DNA of 64,000 bases from the NCBI GenBank assembly GCA_022661535.1, contig JAKULF010000008.1, forward strand, positions 1,178,001 to 1,242,000, read 5' to 3'. The notes beneath the pieces were generated by a model. That model saw only the letters and a program-made list of their open reading frames with translations. It did not search any database and had not been told where the DNA came from. This stretch comes from Eutypa lata. Its lineage: Eukaryota > Ascomycota > Sordariomycetes > Xylariales > Diatrypaceae. The first letter of the stretch is position 1, and the number at the start of each line of letters is the position of its first letter. Below, one piece after another: positions 1 to 11,417 of the stretch. The translations under genes were made by a program, and so were the position numbers.

Positions 1-388
1 ATAACAGTCCTTAGCTCGATGTTCATGTAATACATGCCCATTAAAGGGGAACGATGACTGAAAAGGTACAAAAATGATAAAGTGGCGTGGGCCGCATATC
101 GCGTCCAGTTAGAATCTTCGGTGAGCTAAACTAATTGAGAACTACTATTCGCTATATGCAAGATGATGTGTAAGTATCTAGTCGAATTGTCTTGGCCTAT
201 CAAGCTGGATTTGCGCATTTGCGCAAACCCGATTAAGGCAGCAAGGCCTCCAAGGCTTCATGTGATCATAAACTTATGTATTAAAACATTGCCTTTCTCT
301 TAGTGCCCTGCATATTTCAGTAATTACATGATCATTTCCTCTACACATTTAGTCATCATATCGTGTCTAAGTTAACCTTGCCAGCACG
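1..388. other. Left-edge intergenic stretch
   Basis: No convincing coding exon is seen. It should hold the promoter and 5' UTR of the C2H2 gene that starts at 389. A short near-palindrome around GCGCATTTGCGC lies near position 213. Confidence 0.5.
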
Positions 389-2289
389 ATGTCCGACCCG
401 CTTGGATACAATGGCTACCATGCTCTGGATGCGACCAAACCGACTCAACAATTGCTTCATAGAGTCCCACACGCTAAATTAAGGAAGCGAACTATGGAAT
501 TGAACATTCGTTCTTTCATGCGCGGGTCAGAAAATGTACCGCCTGCCAAGAAGACATACGTTAAGGAACCGAAACTTCCTCAGAAAACACACAAACTCGA
601 GGGGAATCAAAGGGGAATCAAAGCCCAATCTACTGTGATTTCAAAACCAAAACGCGACAGAATTCAGCAGTTCAAACCAGCCACAAGTGCAACAAATAAG
701 AGTGTGATTATGAGTACCCCCCGGGATCTTGTGTGCTTACTCCGCAAACACCAGCACGTTTTCGCTACTATCAGAAATTCACTTTGTCACCATCAGTACC
801 CAAATGGACTTACGTGTCCAACAAATGACGGTGGTAAGGAAGGGCACAAGATCACGCCAGAACCGGATGATAATTTTTGGCTCCTGAATTCCGTGGCTCT
901 CTTGGAGATAGACATGGAACAGCGGCTCATTGATGACACATTACGAATCATTCGTGAAGCTCTATACTTCAAGGGTACTGGTCTAACCGAAGGACAGCAT
1001 CCAGAAACTCCACCACCATTCTCAACCACAGGAGGCTTTGGAGGGCTTACATCAGGAGAAGTAGCGGATCCTACATCGAGTAGGAAGCGAAAAGGGAAAC
1101 AAGGGATCGATGATATGGAGCAAGATCAAGATACCGACTCTGAGGAGGAAGATAGACCACATAAATTAGCTAAGCAGGGGTCCTCAGGCAACCACCGCTT
1201 CGCTTGCCCCTACTTCAAGAGGAGCCCTGAGAAATACATGAACGACAGGACATGTGTAGGTCCAGGCTGGCTGACTGTCCACCGGGTAAAGTATGGCCAC
1301 ACTTCCCTGTGTTTACCTCAAGGATGCTAATGGTATACGAACACTAGGGAGCACGTATACCGTCGGCACAAGCTACCGAAGTTTCAGTGCAATCGATGCC
1401 GATGTAAATACCCTAACCTCACGAAGTTGGTGCATCATCAGCGGTCTAGCACACCATGTGTTCTCAGACAAAATGACGAGGAAGAGGGTATCAATATTGA
1501 GCAAGAAACGGAGCTACGCTTACGCAAAAGAGATGTTGGCAAGAAAACCGAGTCCGATAAGTGGCGAGAGATGTACAAGATACTATTTCCCGATGATGGT
1601 TCTAGAAATATGCCTAGCCCGTGTAAGTTTGATACAAAGCATCGGGGGAAGCTCCACGACTAATATCACGCGTGGATACAGATCATGAATTTACGGAAGT
1701 CACAGGCAAAGATGACATGATCACTATTCTGGCGCGTTACGATGAATACCTCCAACGGGAGCTTCCAGCCTGCGTCCAGCACGAACTCGAAAGAGAACTG
1801 GTTTCCGAGCTCAACATAACCCAGGAGATTGTTAAGGATAAATTGAGTGAGATCCTCAAGTCCTTACAGAGGAGATCTCTAAAGGAGTTCATCAGGTGCG
1901 AAGGCCTTGAAGATAGCGTCAGGTCCATAATGAACCAAGCCAAGGCTACCTCCCCGGAACAACCTAAATCAGAACCAAGCCATCCGGTCCAGCAGCCATG
2001 TTGTGGCATTGAAGGGTTCTCCCTAGAGACCACAGATACACTTGGATTCGACGTATGGGCAAATGAACCGAATCTTTTTGAGAGTATGCTGTCCATCACC
2101 GACGAACCAACTAGCCCTCTTCATGTCCTGGAAAATAGCAGCAACGCTAGGCAAACACAGCGTTATAACAAGGTTGAGAAGGCAGATCAAGACCCAACCG
2201 AGATATTTCGGCAGGGCTTTAATGACGCATACGAACATTGGGTATTCGAGCCATCTAATTTTCTAACAAAGGAGAACCTGGGTCCATGA
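389..2289 (+). CDS. Fungal C2H2-type zinc-finger protein (3 exons)
   Basis: Model: join(389..1290, 1348..1622, 1682..2289), 594 residues. Intron 1 (57 bp) has donor GTATGG, branch GCTAAT and acceptor ACTAG. Intron 2 (59 bp) has GTAAGT, GACTAAT and ACAG. Splicing joins the two halves of a typical fungal zinc-finger block at about residues 270-340: it opens with FACPYFKR, has GPGWLTVHRVKEH across the first junction, and then FQCNRCRCKYPN. Unspliced, the frame stops just after HRVK. Upstream is a basic, disordered N-terminus; the linker carries an acidic tract and a KRKGK basic patch that could be a nuclear signal. The C-terminal third is charged and helical. Such proteins are usually annotated as putative regulators; the target is unknown. 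High confidence in the gene and fold class, none in a specific role. Confidence 0.85.
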
Positions 2290-2799
2290 AGAAGATGGAT
2301 GCTTAAGCTATGCAATTTGTTTAAGCAATACTTGGTGTGTTAATTGAATGCATTTTGGTCACATCTCTAGCGCGTTGAAATTGAAAGCTGTTCCATTGCA
2401 CATGCACATAAATATATTAATCGGTACAGGAAAAGGGGGTTGGGATGTAATACCAAATCAGAAGATGGCAGATATAATGAAATCGCAACAAGATCTACTT
2501 TTTGTAAGGATTCATGATTTTATAGTCATTTTTTATTTGGATGAAGGCGAGTAGTGGTTGATGATGGTGTAATCATTGTTGAGTGATATTAGGTCCCGAA
2601 TTATAGACATCAAAATGCATGTGATAAGGAGACACAGCCTTAGAACAAGATAATTTATGCATAACGCTTGTATAATACAAGTTACCATGTTTTATCATAG
2701 ATTTGCTTTCTATGAGTTTAGCACTTCCGAATAGCCTGGTAGCTAGTCTTTGGAATAATTATATAATATTTGTTTATAGCCTCTAGTTACAGCCCCAAG
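2290..2799. other. Intergenic, convergent 3' ends
   Basis: AT-rich spacer between two convergent genes. It should contain both 3' UTRs; no conserved exon is visible. Confidence 0.5.
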
Positions 2800-4494
2800 T
2801 TAAGCATCATCCGTGTCCATGTAATACGACCATACCAGAGCACAAATCGCGATGACCATCAAGTAAAGCCACCAGACCAGACCAACGGCGCCGTGTTCAA
2901 CACCCACAGCAAACATATAGCCACCAACAGCCGGGCCCACTGCACGGGCGAGACTAGCAAACATAGTCCCGCTGCCGTGTATAGTCCCAAGCACATTCTT
3001 GGAGGGGGCTGATTGCGTCAACAAGATGACGGTGCTCGGAATGGCTATCGTTCGCGCCATGATTTGGGAGCACGTGATCAACCCGAGAAAAACCCACCGC
3101 ACGACGCTCCCGTCCGTGGTCAGAGACAGGTAAGGGGCGGCAGCGTAGGTGACGGGGAAGAGAACCAGCGCGATGCGGAACACGCCCCTCGTGCCCATTC
3201 GCTCCTGCAGGCGTGGGTAAATGAAGAGCTGGAGCAGTATGCCGCAGATCCCGAAGACCGAGAGCCAGAGACCGATGGACGCGGACCCGAGGCCCAGACC
3301 CCCGGTAAACGCGAGGAGCGTGGATTCGGCGTTGTCGGCTTGGGGGTTGCTGAGGTAGACGGGGAATATGTGCATGAAGGCGGAGTTGTGCAGCGGGAGA
3401 AGCCCAAACGACACCAAAGAACAGACCACTTTGCGTGTCCAGACTCGTCGGAAAGGCACACCCCGCTGCGTCTTCGACACCTCCGCCTCTGGTTTTGGTT
3501 TCTCGTCGTATGGTTCCGATTCTTCTGACGAAGTTTCCTCTTCGTCCCCAACTACTACATAACCCTCCTTTTGCTTGCTAGGCCAGACGCGTCTCACCAC
3601 CCGAACCAGTGCGGCACCAGCTGCAAGACCGAAGTCGCTGTACGATTCTTTCCCAGGAACAGTCTCTTTCAAACCCAGTATGGCAAGAACTAATGAAAAG
3701 CTCAAGACCCCGGCGGTCATGAGAGCCGGCAAGGCGTAAGGATAATAGACAGCCCACTGCACTCCCTCGGGGTTTCCGGTAGTATTGAAAATCCCACTCG
3801 GTCCAAAGGCCCAAGGCAAGTTCTTGACAGGCTCGGCCAGATACCCACTAAGAGCCATAGTTAACACCATCCCCGGCTTGAACACCAGCGGTATGAGAAG
3901 GAACGCCTTAGTATGGTATTTGCGCTCCTTGACAGTCTCCGCCGTCGCCGTTCTCATGAGGCCGACATTGGCATTCCCCAGGCCAGCCAGAACCCTCCAT
4001 AACAACAGCGCGCCGATCGATCGGGAGAGTCCGAAGCCGATATTCGCCAGGATGGAGATCGACAGCCCTGCGACGATGGAGAGCCTCCGGCCGTATCTGT
4101 CCGATAGCCGACCCCATGGCAAGCTTACGGCGAACTGTGCCAAGGGGAAGGCGGCGACGAGGATGCCCGAGTACTCAGCTATGCGAGCGATATCCTCGTC
4201 CACCTGGTCGTCTTCCGAGGAAAAGAGCGCTGCCCGGACGAGGTAGAAGACGTACGGGAGAAGTCCGACGTTCGACAAGGGCGATGAGAGCCGGCAGAGC
4301 GCGATTATGAAGAGTTGGTCTTTGTTCGGTAGATCCCTCCATCGGACTTGAGTAGCAGCCTGTACCGGAGCTTCTTTATCGAACTGAGAGTCATGGGGTT
4401 CTTCGCATGTAGCGGGACATGTAACGGAGAATCCATCTGTCACCACTCTCGAGTGGTCCCCATCTGGTAGGCCGTTATCAGCACTCCTCCCCAC
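2800..4494 (-). CDS. Major facilitator superfamily transporter (DHA1/ZIFL1-like)
   Basis: Single-exon membrane protein of 564 residues. After a hydrophilic N-terminus of about 58 residues comes TM1, opening KDQLFIIALCRLSSPLSN. The MFS motif A between TM2 and TM3 reads GRLSDRYGRR (residues 128-137). A second conserved stretch, RVLAGLGNANVGLMRTATAE, follows. The large cytoplasmic loop in the middle is acidic and ends in basic residues before the C-terminal six helices. This pattern matches the fungal family around yeast YCR023C and the plant ZIFL group, proton-coupled drug or metal-chelate exporters at plasma membrane or vacuole. The substrate cannot be told from sequence. The 5' flank is shared, in divergent orientation, with the sugar transporter at 5518. 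Confidence 0.9.
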   Translation of the reverse strand: MGRSADNGLPDGDHSRVVTDGFSVTCPATCEEPHDSQFDKEAPVQAATQVRWRDLPNKDQLFIIALCRLSSPLSNVGLLPYVFYLVRAALFSSEDDQVDEDIARIAEYSGILVAAFPLAQFAVSLPWGRLSDRYGRRLSIVAGLSISILANIGFGLSRSIGALLLWRVLAGLGNANVGLMRTATAETVKERKYHTKAFLLIPLVFKPGMVLTMALSGYLAEPVKNLPWAFGPSGIFNTTGNPEGVQWAVYYPYALPALMTAGVLSFSLVLAILGLKETVPGKESYSDFGLAAGAALVRVVRRVWPSKQKEGYVVVGDEEETSSEESEPYDEKPKPEAEVSKTQRGVPFRRVWTRKVVCSLVSFGLLPLHNSAFMHIFPVYLSNPQADNAESTLLAFTGGLGLGSASIGLWLSVFGICGILLQLFIYPRLQERMGTRGVFRIALVLFPVTYAAAPYLSLTTDGSVVRWVFLGLITCSQIMARTIAIPSTVILLTQSAPSKNVLGTIHGSGTMFASLARAVGPAVGGYMFAVGVEHGAVGLVWWLYLMVIAICALVWSYYMDTDDA

Positions 4495-5517
4495 ATCAAT
4501 GTTGAATCCCCAAATAGCCTACTCACTTCTAAGTATTACTGACCCGCCAGTCTCTCCTTCATCCCTCAACCTCATATTGAAAGTCTTCGCGTATTGTGGT
4601 TAGTGTAGGAATTGAGAGTGAAGGGAGAGGAAGATAAGTATAGAAGATTTCTTACTTCTAATTGGATAATATCTAAATCTACAATTCTCCATTATACATC
4701 AGCTCTTTCACCAAGATCCATCCATGAATTCAAAGTGAAATGCGAGGTAGGCACGACTTTAAAAAAGCAGTGTCTTCCCTAGATTACTCTTTATATTAGC
4801 CTCGGAGCATTGATCTACACCGACGCATTAGGACATACCTGATACCTAGGTAGCTATGCTTTTGAATGCAACGTCATTCGTCATTCCTGTTTTGGCCTTT
4901 CGCGAAGTATGGGACTCCGTAATTATTCAGGTTCCATGGTTCTGATTGGTCTCAAAATATTCATATGGGTTTTACAAAATCGGGGTTCTCCTTGAGGAAA
5001 CTACCCCTGTTGCATTCCTCTCGTATTTAGCCGCCCCCTTCCGTTGTGTCACTCTTGGCCAAGTATCGGGCATGTCGGGGAGACAATCAGAAATTGGCAG
5101 CTCCCCCACATCTGCTTGATATGCATACCTCAGATTGAGGCGCCCAGGCGCCCTCATTGCCGAAAGGGTCATCTGTTCCAGTGCGGGGAATGGCATGGGT
5201 TTGGTTGGCCACCACCAAGTACCCAAGATGCGATGGGCTCATCGCTAGCCACCGTTGCGATGGGATACCTATCATTGGTACAGGGCATTTCGCAAGCATT
5301 GGAGAATCTGGAGTAAAGACAGAATGTGCGCCACCTCTGCAACTGAAGCGGTGTTGGGGCTTTTTTTAGGAAGACCATGGCTTGTTTGCCTCCTGTCAGC
5401 GTGTCTACCTTCGTCTTATATCTTATAACCACTTCCACTCTTTCTCGTCTGTATTGTCCTTAACAAAGTTTATCTCCTAGGTCTCATTATTGATAACTCT
5501 ATTCAAGAAAAAGCAAA
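4495..5517. other. Divergent promoter region between two transporter genes
   Basis: About 1 kb without a credible exon. It should hold the promoters of the MFS gene (leftward) and the sugar transporter (rightward). It contains the near-palindrome GGCGCCCAGGCGCC near 5148 and two matches to the CreA-type consensus SYGGRG. Confidence 0.5.
5104..5188. promoter_or_regulatory. Two possible CreA-type sites upstream of the sugar transporter
   Basis: CCCCAC at 5104-5109 (GTGGGG on the minus strand) and GCGGGG at 5183-5188 both fit the carbon-catabolite repressor consensus SYGGRG. They lie about 330-415 bp before the transporter ATG. The hexamer is degenerate and common, so this is only a pointer. 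Confidence 0.2.
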
Positions 5518-7823
5518 ATGGGCCTCATTTCAAAAGCAGTCCTTAGACTGCATGTTCTATGTGTCTTCTTTGCCATTGGTTCCTTTGTCTGGGGGTAAGT
5601 CAAACCCGATTTTCATCACTACCATTAAATCTGTAATTACATTGGCAAAAACTTCAGGAATTATGCAATTGGAGCTGTATTGCCAGGGTACCAAAGTTTG
5701 ATGGGTAGACCTGAGTTGATAAAAGGATACTCTATATTAGCCCCTGAAACATTTGAGCTCCCGCTCCTATATGATGAGTTAGCAAGGTCTCTGGTAATGC
5801 TATGTTGTCATATAAAGTGTGGATGTCCCCATCATTATGGATATATGAACTTCATTTTTTCCAACCATCCTTAACTCTAACAATGTGTTATACAGTTACA
5901 ATGTCGGTATACTATCATCTGTACTTGTCCACCCTGGATTCGTTGAGACCATGGGTCATCCTTCACCCTCGCAAAAGGGTTTGATAACGGCTATTTACTA
6001 TCTAGGGACGTGGATAAGCTACATATTCCTTTCACACCCAGCTAGCGATTACTTAGGTCGGCGCTACGCCGCCTTCACGGGTACTCTCACCGTTGCTGTA
6101 GGCAATGCACTTGAATGCGGAGCGAGGGGCCCCGGCGCTTATGCCATGATGGTAGCCGGCCGCGTAATCTGTGGCATCGGGGTTGGCATCGTTTCAACTT
6201 CCGTTCCGTTGTATCAAAGGTAAAACTGACTAAGATAAACATTTCGAGGCGGTAAAGCTTATACCATTGTATAGTGAAGTAGCCCCTGCGGGTGAACGTG
6301 GCAAATACGTTGTCTTGAATCACGTTGGTTTTGTTGCCGGCCTTGCAGCAGGATTCTGGTGAGCCTTCTACAATATTTCCCACGGGATCTTAGCTCATAA
6401 CGCTATCACAGGGTTGGATACGCTGTTACATTCTGGAACACTACGGAATACGACATCTACATCTCGTGGCGTGTCTCGCTAGCGCTTATCCTTATACCAT
6501 GTTTTATATTTGGTTCTGGGCTTCCATTTCTCCCAGAGTCGTAAGTGCCAATGAAACCGGATACTTTTATAGTCTACTTAACCATGGCTAGGCCACGCTG
6601 GTTGATCGAACATGGTCACTACGAACGAGCACGGAGATCTCTCCACTGGCTTCGTGAAGGAAGCTTCAATGAAGAGTATATTGCCTATGAATTGGGCAGG
6701 ATCCAAGATGATGTAGACGAGTATAAGGCTTCTGGTACCAATTGGTTATCTTTGTTTACCAACAAACATCTTTTCAATCGCCTTTGGCGTGCTTCATTGC
6801 TCCAGTTCATGGCGCAAATGGTGAGTGGCTTCTTGAGGAGTACTCTCCATTTCTTACTATGAGACTGCTTTAGGGATATTCGTTAAGATTCTCTTCCATG
6901 CAACCCACTACTAGGTTTTCAACCTCTTGTATAAATATCCACTCAGTAGCGAGGAAATGCTGATTACTGTCGTTCCAGTGCGGTGCTACTGCGATGAAGT
7001 ATTATCTACCGACTCTATTAGAGAAGTTGGGAGTTTCCACTCGTATTACCCTCCTGATTGGTGGTATCGAGTCGACATTAAAAATTGGAATGACGATCAT
7101 CGACATGTTTCTCATCGATCGCCTGGGTCGGAGAGTTACCCTCGTGGGTGGATGTGTTGCCATGACATTTGGCATGTTGGTGAGTATTTCGAAGAGGCAC
7201 TAGGAGAACTTGACTAACATTGGTAAGATCAATGGGGTCTTTGGCCAAGTGTATCCCGATAACACTAATCACGCAGCTGATGTCGCGTGCATTGTCTTTA
7301 TCTTTATTTATGCCCTTGGATACAGCATGGGATTCGGCCCAGCTGCGTGGGTGTACGGGTCAGAGGTATGTTTGACCCACCTCCTATGCCAAATACCAAA
7401 AGCTCACAGAACGAGCAGATATTTCCAACTTCGGTCCGAGCTCGGGGTCTCAACTTCTCGGCCTCTGGAGGAGCCATCGGCTCAATCATCACCGCCCAAG
7501 TGTGGCCTGTTGGGGTCGACACCATCGGGTCTAAAATCTACTTCTACTTTATGAGCATCAACTTCGCTTGCATTCCGGTACGTTGACAGTGCATTTATGA
7601 ACTTTCATGGCCGCACTCATAGAATCATTATTCATCAAAGCAGAAACACTGACACCGGTTTGGACAGATAATATTTTTCTTCTATCCGGAAACTAAAGGC
7701 CGCCCATTAGAAGATATGGACGTGGTTTTCCACGTTAGACCCAATGAAGGAGAAATTGAAGATACCGAGGACCCAACACATCCTGTACTCCCCAAGAATT
7801 CTGCTCATAATGCAAGCAGCTGA
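5518..7823 (+). CDS. MFS sugar transporter (hexose/lactose-permease type, 9 exons)
   Basis: Model: join(5518..5594, 5896..6219, 6275..6358, 6412..6540, 6592..6820, 6979..7179, 7228..7365, 7419..7577, 7668..7823), 498 residues, all junctions in phase. Sugar-porter hallmarks appear in order: WGYNVGIL in TM1, SDYLGRRYAA (motif A after TM2), AGRVICGIGVGIVS with PLYQSEVAPAGERG (the PESPRW-preceding loop), PESPRWLIEHGHYERA after TM6, DRLGRRVTLVGG, GSEIFPTSVRARG and the closing FFFYPETKGRPLEDMD. These define the proton-symport sugar porters of the plasma membrane. Length is slightly below the usual 520-550 because the N-terminus has only about 16 residues before TM1. The first intron (301 bp) is far longer than the others and contains an exon-like block. 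The sugar is unknown. Confidence 0.9.
5658..5786 (+). other. Exon-like block inside intron 1 of the sugar transporter
   Basis: A 129-bp stretch (43 codons, no stop) lies after an acceptor ACTTCAG and before a weak possible donor GTCTCT. It is in phase with both flanking exons. Its translation has the motif VLPGYQSLMGRPE, which resembles VHPGFVETMGHPS in the real second exon. It could be a decayed exon duplication, a cassette exon or chance. Confidence 0.25.
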
Positions 7824-8830
7824 GAGATGGATATTGGTGTTGCTTCACTGGAGGAATATGTTGATGACAGGTTTAGTTATACTTTAAAATAAAACAACCA
7901 CCCTATTTATTTCCATATATTGTTGATCATATGATTTCTTCAGGCACTCACTACTGAACATCGCTGTTCAGACAAGTATGCGCACGGAAAGTGGCAGGCG
8001 ATTTCGACGAGGAAGGGAGCGACACAAGCGATACCAACCCTAACACGGAGGACGAATTATGAAAGAAGTACAACACTATTTAGGCGGTTACCCAGAGCTA
8101 AACCTTGATTATAAAGAGTAGACTATTTGGCTCGACCGTACAAGGTTAAGCAAAAAAGTGGCGTGATATAACAGAAGATCAGAGAATAGCATTGAACTTG
8201 GTATGATGGCGGGCTTTTAGGGGTATCAAGGTGGGGATAGGTTACAACCATCTGGATTTTGTATGTGTATATTCAGAATTAGAGATTGAAAATAGCTGAG
8301 AAAGATGCCTGCACACCCTGCGTCACATAGGAAACGGACCTGGCAGGGCTTGGTGGTGGAGATGCTCCACCACCCAAGTACGTGTATATATGAGCGTTTG
8401 ATCACCCTCTATAGTCCTAGGTAGCTCCCTTCCCTTCTTTCCCTCTTCAGAGTTGTAGTAGAGTAGAATATGGAGCTGTTTTGAGTATGGCATTACGCAA
8501 TACCGATATGATAAATATTTGATATTTTTTAGGGATTCAAAGATGACTCGGAGTCCTTGGGAATCGGAACGACATGTTTCTTCTCTAATTATGGTTGATT
8601 GGCTAGGCCTGCATACCTATACGATACTTGCTGCTGTATGCGTAATGATACTCGGCTATGGCAACGTGTCTCGCCAAGTTAAAGTGGGCGCTTTTCATGG
8701 CTTGCGTTTAGAATCATGATTAAAACTGCTGATTCCGGGTTGTAATAAGACATATGCTTCGCATTAAACTACGATACTGCTATAAACCACATCATCTAGT
8801 TATAACGTTACCTACCGTGGAACAAAACTG
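7824..8830. other. Intergenic stretch
   Basis: About 1 kb between the sugar transporter and the F-box gene. Only short open frames occur, with no recognisable family motif. It should contain the 3' UTR of one gene and the promoter of the next. Confidence 0.5.
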
Positions 8831-9646
8831 ATGGGCTCCGTACAGAGCCGGGCCAGCGAAGAAGCGGCTCTGGCAACGCCGGAACTTCTCGAAAGCATCC
8901 TGCTGCACGTCGACATGCGCACACTCCTAGTCTCCGCGCAACGAGTCTGTCGAGGCTGGAAGGACCTGATCAGCACGTCGCCTCAACTTCAACAGGTGCT
9001 ATTCCTCCAAGGCGACTCTAGCCGTAACCCGGCATCCGCCATTGCGAATCCGCTGCTAGCAGAGCTATTCCCGCCATGGTTCGGGACCGTGTCCGATATC
9101 GCCGACCTGGCCATCGAGGAGCTGCCGGTAGGGAAGCGGACAGAGGCCTTCTACAGGCCCGACGCGAGCTGGCGGCGCATGCACATCTGCCAGCCCCCGG
9201 CTCGCCGTCTGGGCGACTGGCGGGTCGGCGGCGGCACGGTGAGGTTCGACGGGTTCAAAAAGACGCACTACGCGAGCGGGGTGCGCATGGGGCAGTTCTA
9301 CGCGCTGGCGCTGAAGTGCTCGTACGACTGGATATGCTACGTAACTTGGGTTCTCCCGCTGCACAAGTCGCTCCACAAGCCTACGAATGGAGGTCTCGGT
9401 TTGTTTGTTTGGGATCCTAAATTCGACGAGGAGGAGGTAGTCGAGTTTTGCAAAAGTGCTGATGTTCTGCTCATCAACATATCGAGGGGCAGTCTGGGGG
9501 GGCTCGAGGATGGGCGCAATGACCCCAGGAAGCCGGATGGGCACGGGTATGTGCCGATTGGTGGGAGGTGGTTTGAGGATGGCGGGTGCTTCGAGGGAGA
9601 GACCGAGACGGTCTGGGAGAAGGATTATTCGCGGGCGTGGGATTAG
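8831..9646 (+). CDS. F-box domain protein
   Basis: Single-exon, 271 residues. The N-terminus carries an F-box-like segment at about residues 14-55: TPELLESILLHVDMRTLL, then VCRGWKDLISTSPQLQQVLF. In known proteins this binds Skp1 and puts the protein in an SCF ubiquitin ligase as substrate receptor. The rest has no repeat typical of a substrate module such as WD40 or LRR; it has several Trp- and Gly-rich stretches, for example GHGYVPIGGRWFEDGG, similar to the short F-box proteins that are expanded in fungi. GC content is markedly higher than in the flanks. It is convergent with the wax-synthase-like gene, leaving only about 140 bp. Target unknown. Confidence 0.8.
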   Translation: MGSVQSRASEEAALATPELLESILLHVDMRTLLVSAQRVCRGWKDLISTSPQLQQVLFLQGDSSRNPASAIANPLLAELFPPWFGTVSDIADLAIEELPVGKRTEAFYRPDASWRRMHICQPPARRLGDWRVGGGTVRFDGFKKTHYASGVRMGQFYALALKCSYDWICYVTWVLPLHKSLHKPTNGGLGLFVWDPKFDEEEVVEFCKSADVLLINISRGSLGGLEDGRNDPRKPDGHGYVPIGGRWFEDGGCFEGETETVWEKDYSRAWD

Positions 9647-9785
9647 ACGTCTGCGATACATGTTGGGATACCGATCAACGGTTTGGTTCATCCCTTTTTG
9701 CCATCGTGATAAGACGTGGAGTAATTAGCAGGCGAGGTTGATTTAAGCTATATGTTGTATTATCATGAAATTATACGCAGGGTGT

Positions 9786-11417
9786 TTACATAAATGCTAT
9801 CTCCCTGACTAAACCTGATTTTACCCACCCTCTGGCAAAGTTCCTGCCCGTCCCTAGCACGACCACAATCCACCATAACCGGCCGACGTATCCATCATAC
9901 CAACTCGTTTCGCTATACCCTCTTTCTCTTCTCAATTTCTTCACTGCCCTCACTACTGCGCCCTCGAAGACCACGGCGAGGCCATTCAAAGCGAAGAACT
10001 TGGCTTCTCCAGTAGCGCTACTCCAGTCACCTCCAAGGACACCTCTAACAGAGAAGGAATGTACGAAAGCACTCGAGAGAAACCCCCCGACAACTTTGCC
10101 AACATCAGCAGGTTCCTCGTCGCTTTTCCCGGTGATCTTCCTCTCAACCCATTCGCCGGGCCAAACTCCGTAGACCAGGAACAGGCGCGCGAAGAGGCGA
10201 TGCCAGCCGTACGACCAGAACTTGCGCACAGACGTGATATCCCATATTCTCGTACTATAAAGGGGCGGGAAGAAGGCGAGCGGACTCGGTGCGAGAGGGG
10301 AGAGCATAATCGCGAAGAGAGAGTGCCCGAAGGAGAATGCGGCCATTAGGAAAGCACCAAGAGCTCCAGTCAAAGCTAGCTGGGTTGGTAACGGTAGGTT
10401 ATCATCGAACAATTCGCGAGATGTGCGCTCGTCGGTATCCCAGGGCAAGTTAGCAGCCTGCACCAGATAGCGTACGTATATGGCCTTGACAACAGCCCAG
10501 CTAACCAACAGAACCGGAAAGACATGAACAAGGATGCTGTGCACGCGGTTCCCGACCGTTGGTAACCACGTCTTGCGGGTATGCCGAACATCCGCCGTTG
10601 TCCAGGTGAAGCCCACGCCTCGCATGCTGAGCTCGAGTTCAAGCGCCCAGCAAGCACGGTCCTGGAACGACTGAGGCCAACCCGATTCGGTGGTTGCAGT
10701 TTCTAGAACAGGCTGGGGATCTGGTCCGCTGAGAGTACGCTGAAATGAGAAATAAGAATCACGGGTGCCTTCAGGTATCATATCTGTCATTTTATGGGTT
10801 ATGTCGGTCGTTTCAAGCGATGCCCTCGGCACTTTCGCTGTGCTTGTGTTAGGAGGGTTTGCAGCAGATGCTGCTCGTACTGCTCTTGATTTTCGGCCAT
10901 TGCTATCAGCATTCACACCACTTCTATTTTTATGAAAATACGGTTCCTTCACTCCACCATCTGACCATTCTCTGGCCTGCTTGGAGTTCTCTGGGATCGG
11001 TGTCTCGACCCTAGGTCTGTGCACGTATGTAACTCGCCTTGGAATATGGTTGAACCCGTAGGGACTGATGAAAAAAGCATCCATCACCCTACAGCCACCA
11101 TAGAGACCAACTAGACCGAGCTGGTATGTAAGGCCAATGCTTTGGGGCACATGATATGCCAGTGGTAAACGGAAGAACAGGATACCGGCTGTTAACGCAA
11201 GAATATTTCGTATGGCCCTAACATAGATAGATTGGATGACCGAAGGTGGCGGAGGAGCTAGGAAAAGGAGTGCGATATAGTATATAAGTGGGGGTAAAAC
11301 CGCGGCTTTGAATGTAAGTGGCCTACTTCCCGGTATTGGATGCAGACCAGGCCTCAGTTGAGACTCAAATACCAAAGAGTGCAGCTGGGATATCCAGCTG
11401 ATCGGGTGAGAATCCAT
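9786..11417 (-). CDS. Wax-synthase-like membrane O-acyltransferase
   Basis: Single-exon, 543 residues, with many hydrophobic segments. The C-terminal region has the signature of the fungal wax-synthase-like domain (MBOAT_2): TSVRKFWSYGWHRLFARLF at about residues 390-410, followed by the short GVWPGEWVERK loop and a later conserved FVHSFSVRGVLGGDW containing the family's His. The N-terminal part has GCRVMDAFFISPYGFN, also typical. A disordered, charged linker sits between about residues 130 and 240. Fungal members acetylate or acylate terpenoids and sterols, often in secondary-metabolite clusters; others are lipid enzymes. No terpene or polyketide gene is nearby, so the substrate cannot be inferred. 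Confidence 0.8.
   Translation of the reverse strand: MDSHPISWISQLHSLVFESQLRPGLHPIPGSRPLTFKAAVLPPLIYYIALLFLAPPPPSVIQSIYVRAIRNILALTAGILFFRLPLAYHVPQSIGLTYQLGLVGLYGGCRVMDAFFISPYGFNHIPRRVTYVHRPRVETPIPENSKQAREWSDGGVKEPYFHKNRSGVNADSNGRKSRAVRAASAANPPNTSTAKVPRASLETTDITHKMTDMIPEGTRDSYFSFQRTLSGPDPQPVLETATTESGWPQSFQDRACWALELELSMRGVGFTWTTADVRHTRKTWLPTVGNRVHSILVHVFPVLLVSWAVVKAIYVRYLVQAANLPWDTDERTSRELFDDNLPLPTQLALTGALGAFLMAAFSFGHSLFAIMLSPLAPSPLAFFPPLYSTRIWDITSVRKFWSYGWHRLFARLFLVYGVWPGEWVERKITGKSDEEPADVGKVVGGFLSSAFVHSFSVRGVLGGDWSSATGEAKFFALNGLAVVFEGAVVRAVKKLRRERGYSETSWYDGYVGRLWWIVVVLGTGRNFARGWVKSGLVREIAFM

Noticed and set aside
3013..3528. 171-codon plus-strand frame across the MFS gene
   Set aside because: Antisense shadow of the well-supported transporter; composition is that of a GC-rich antisense frame.
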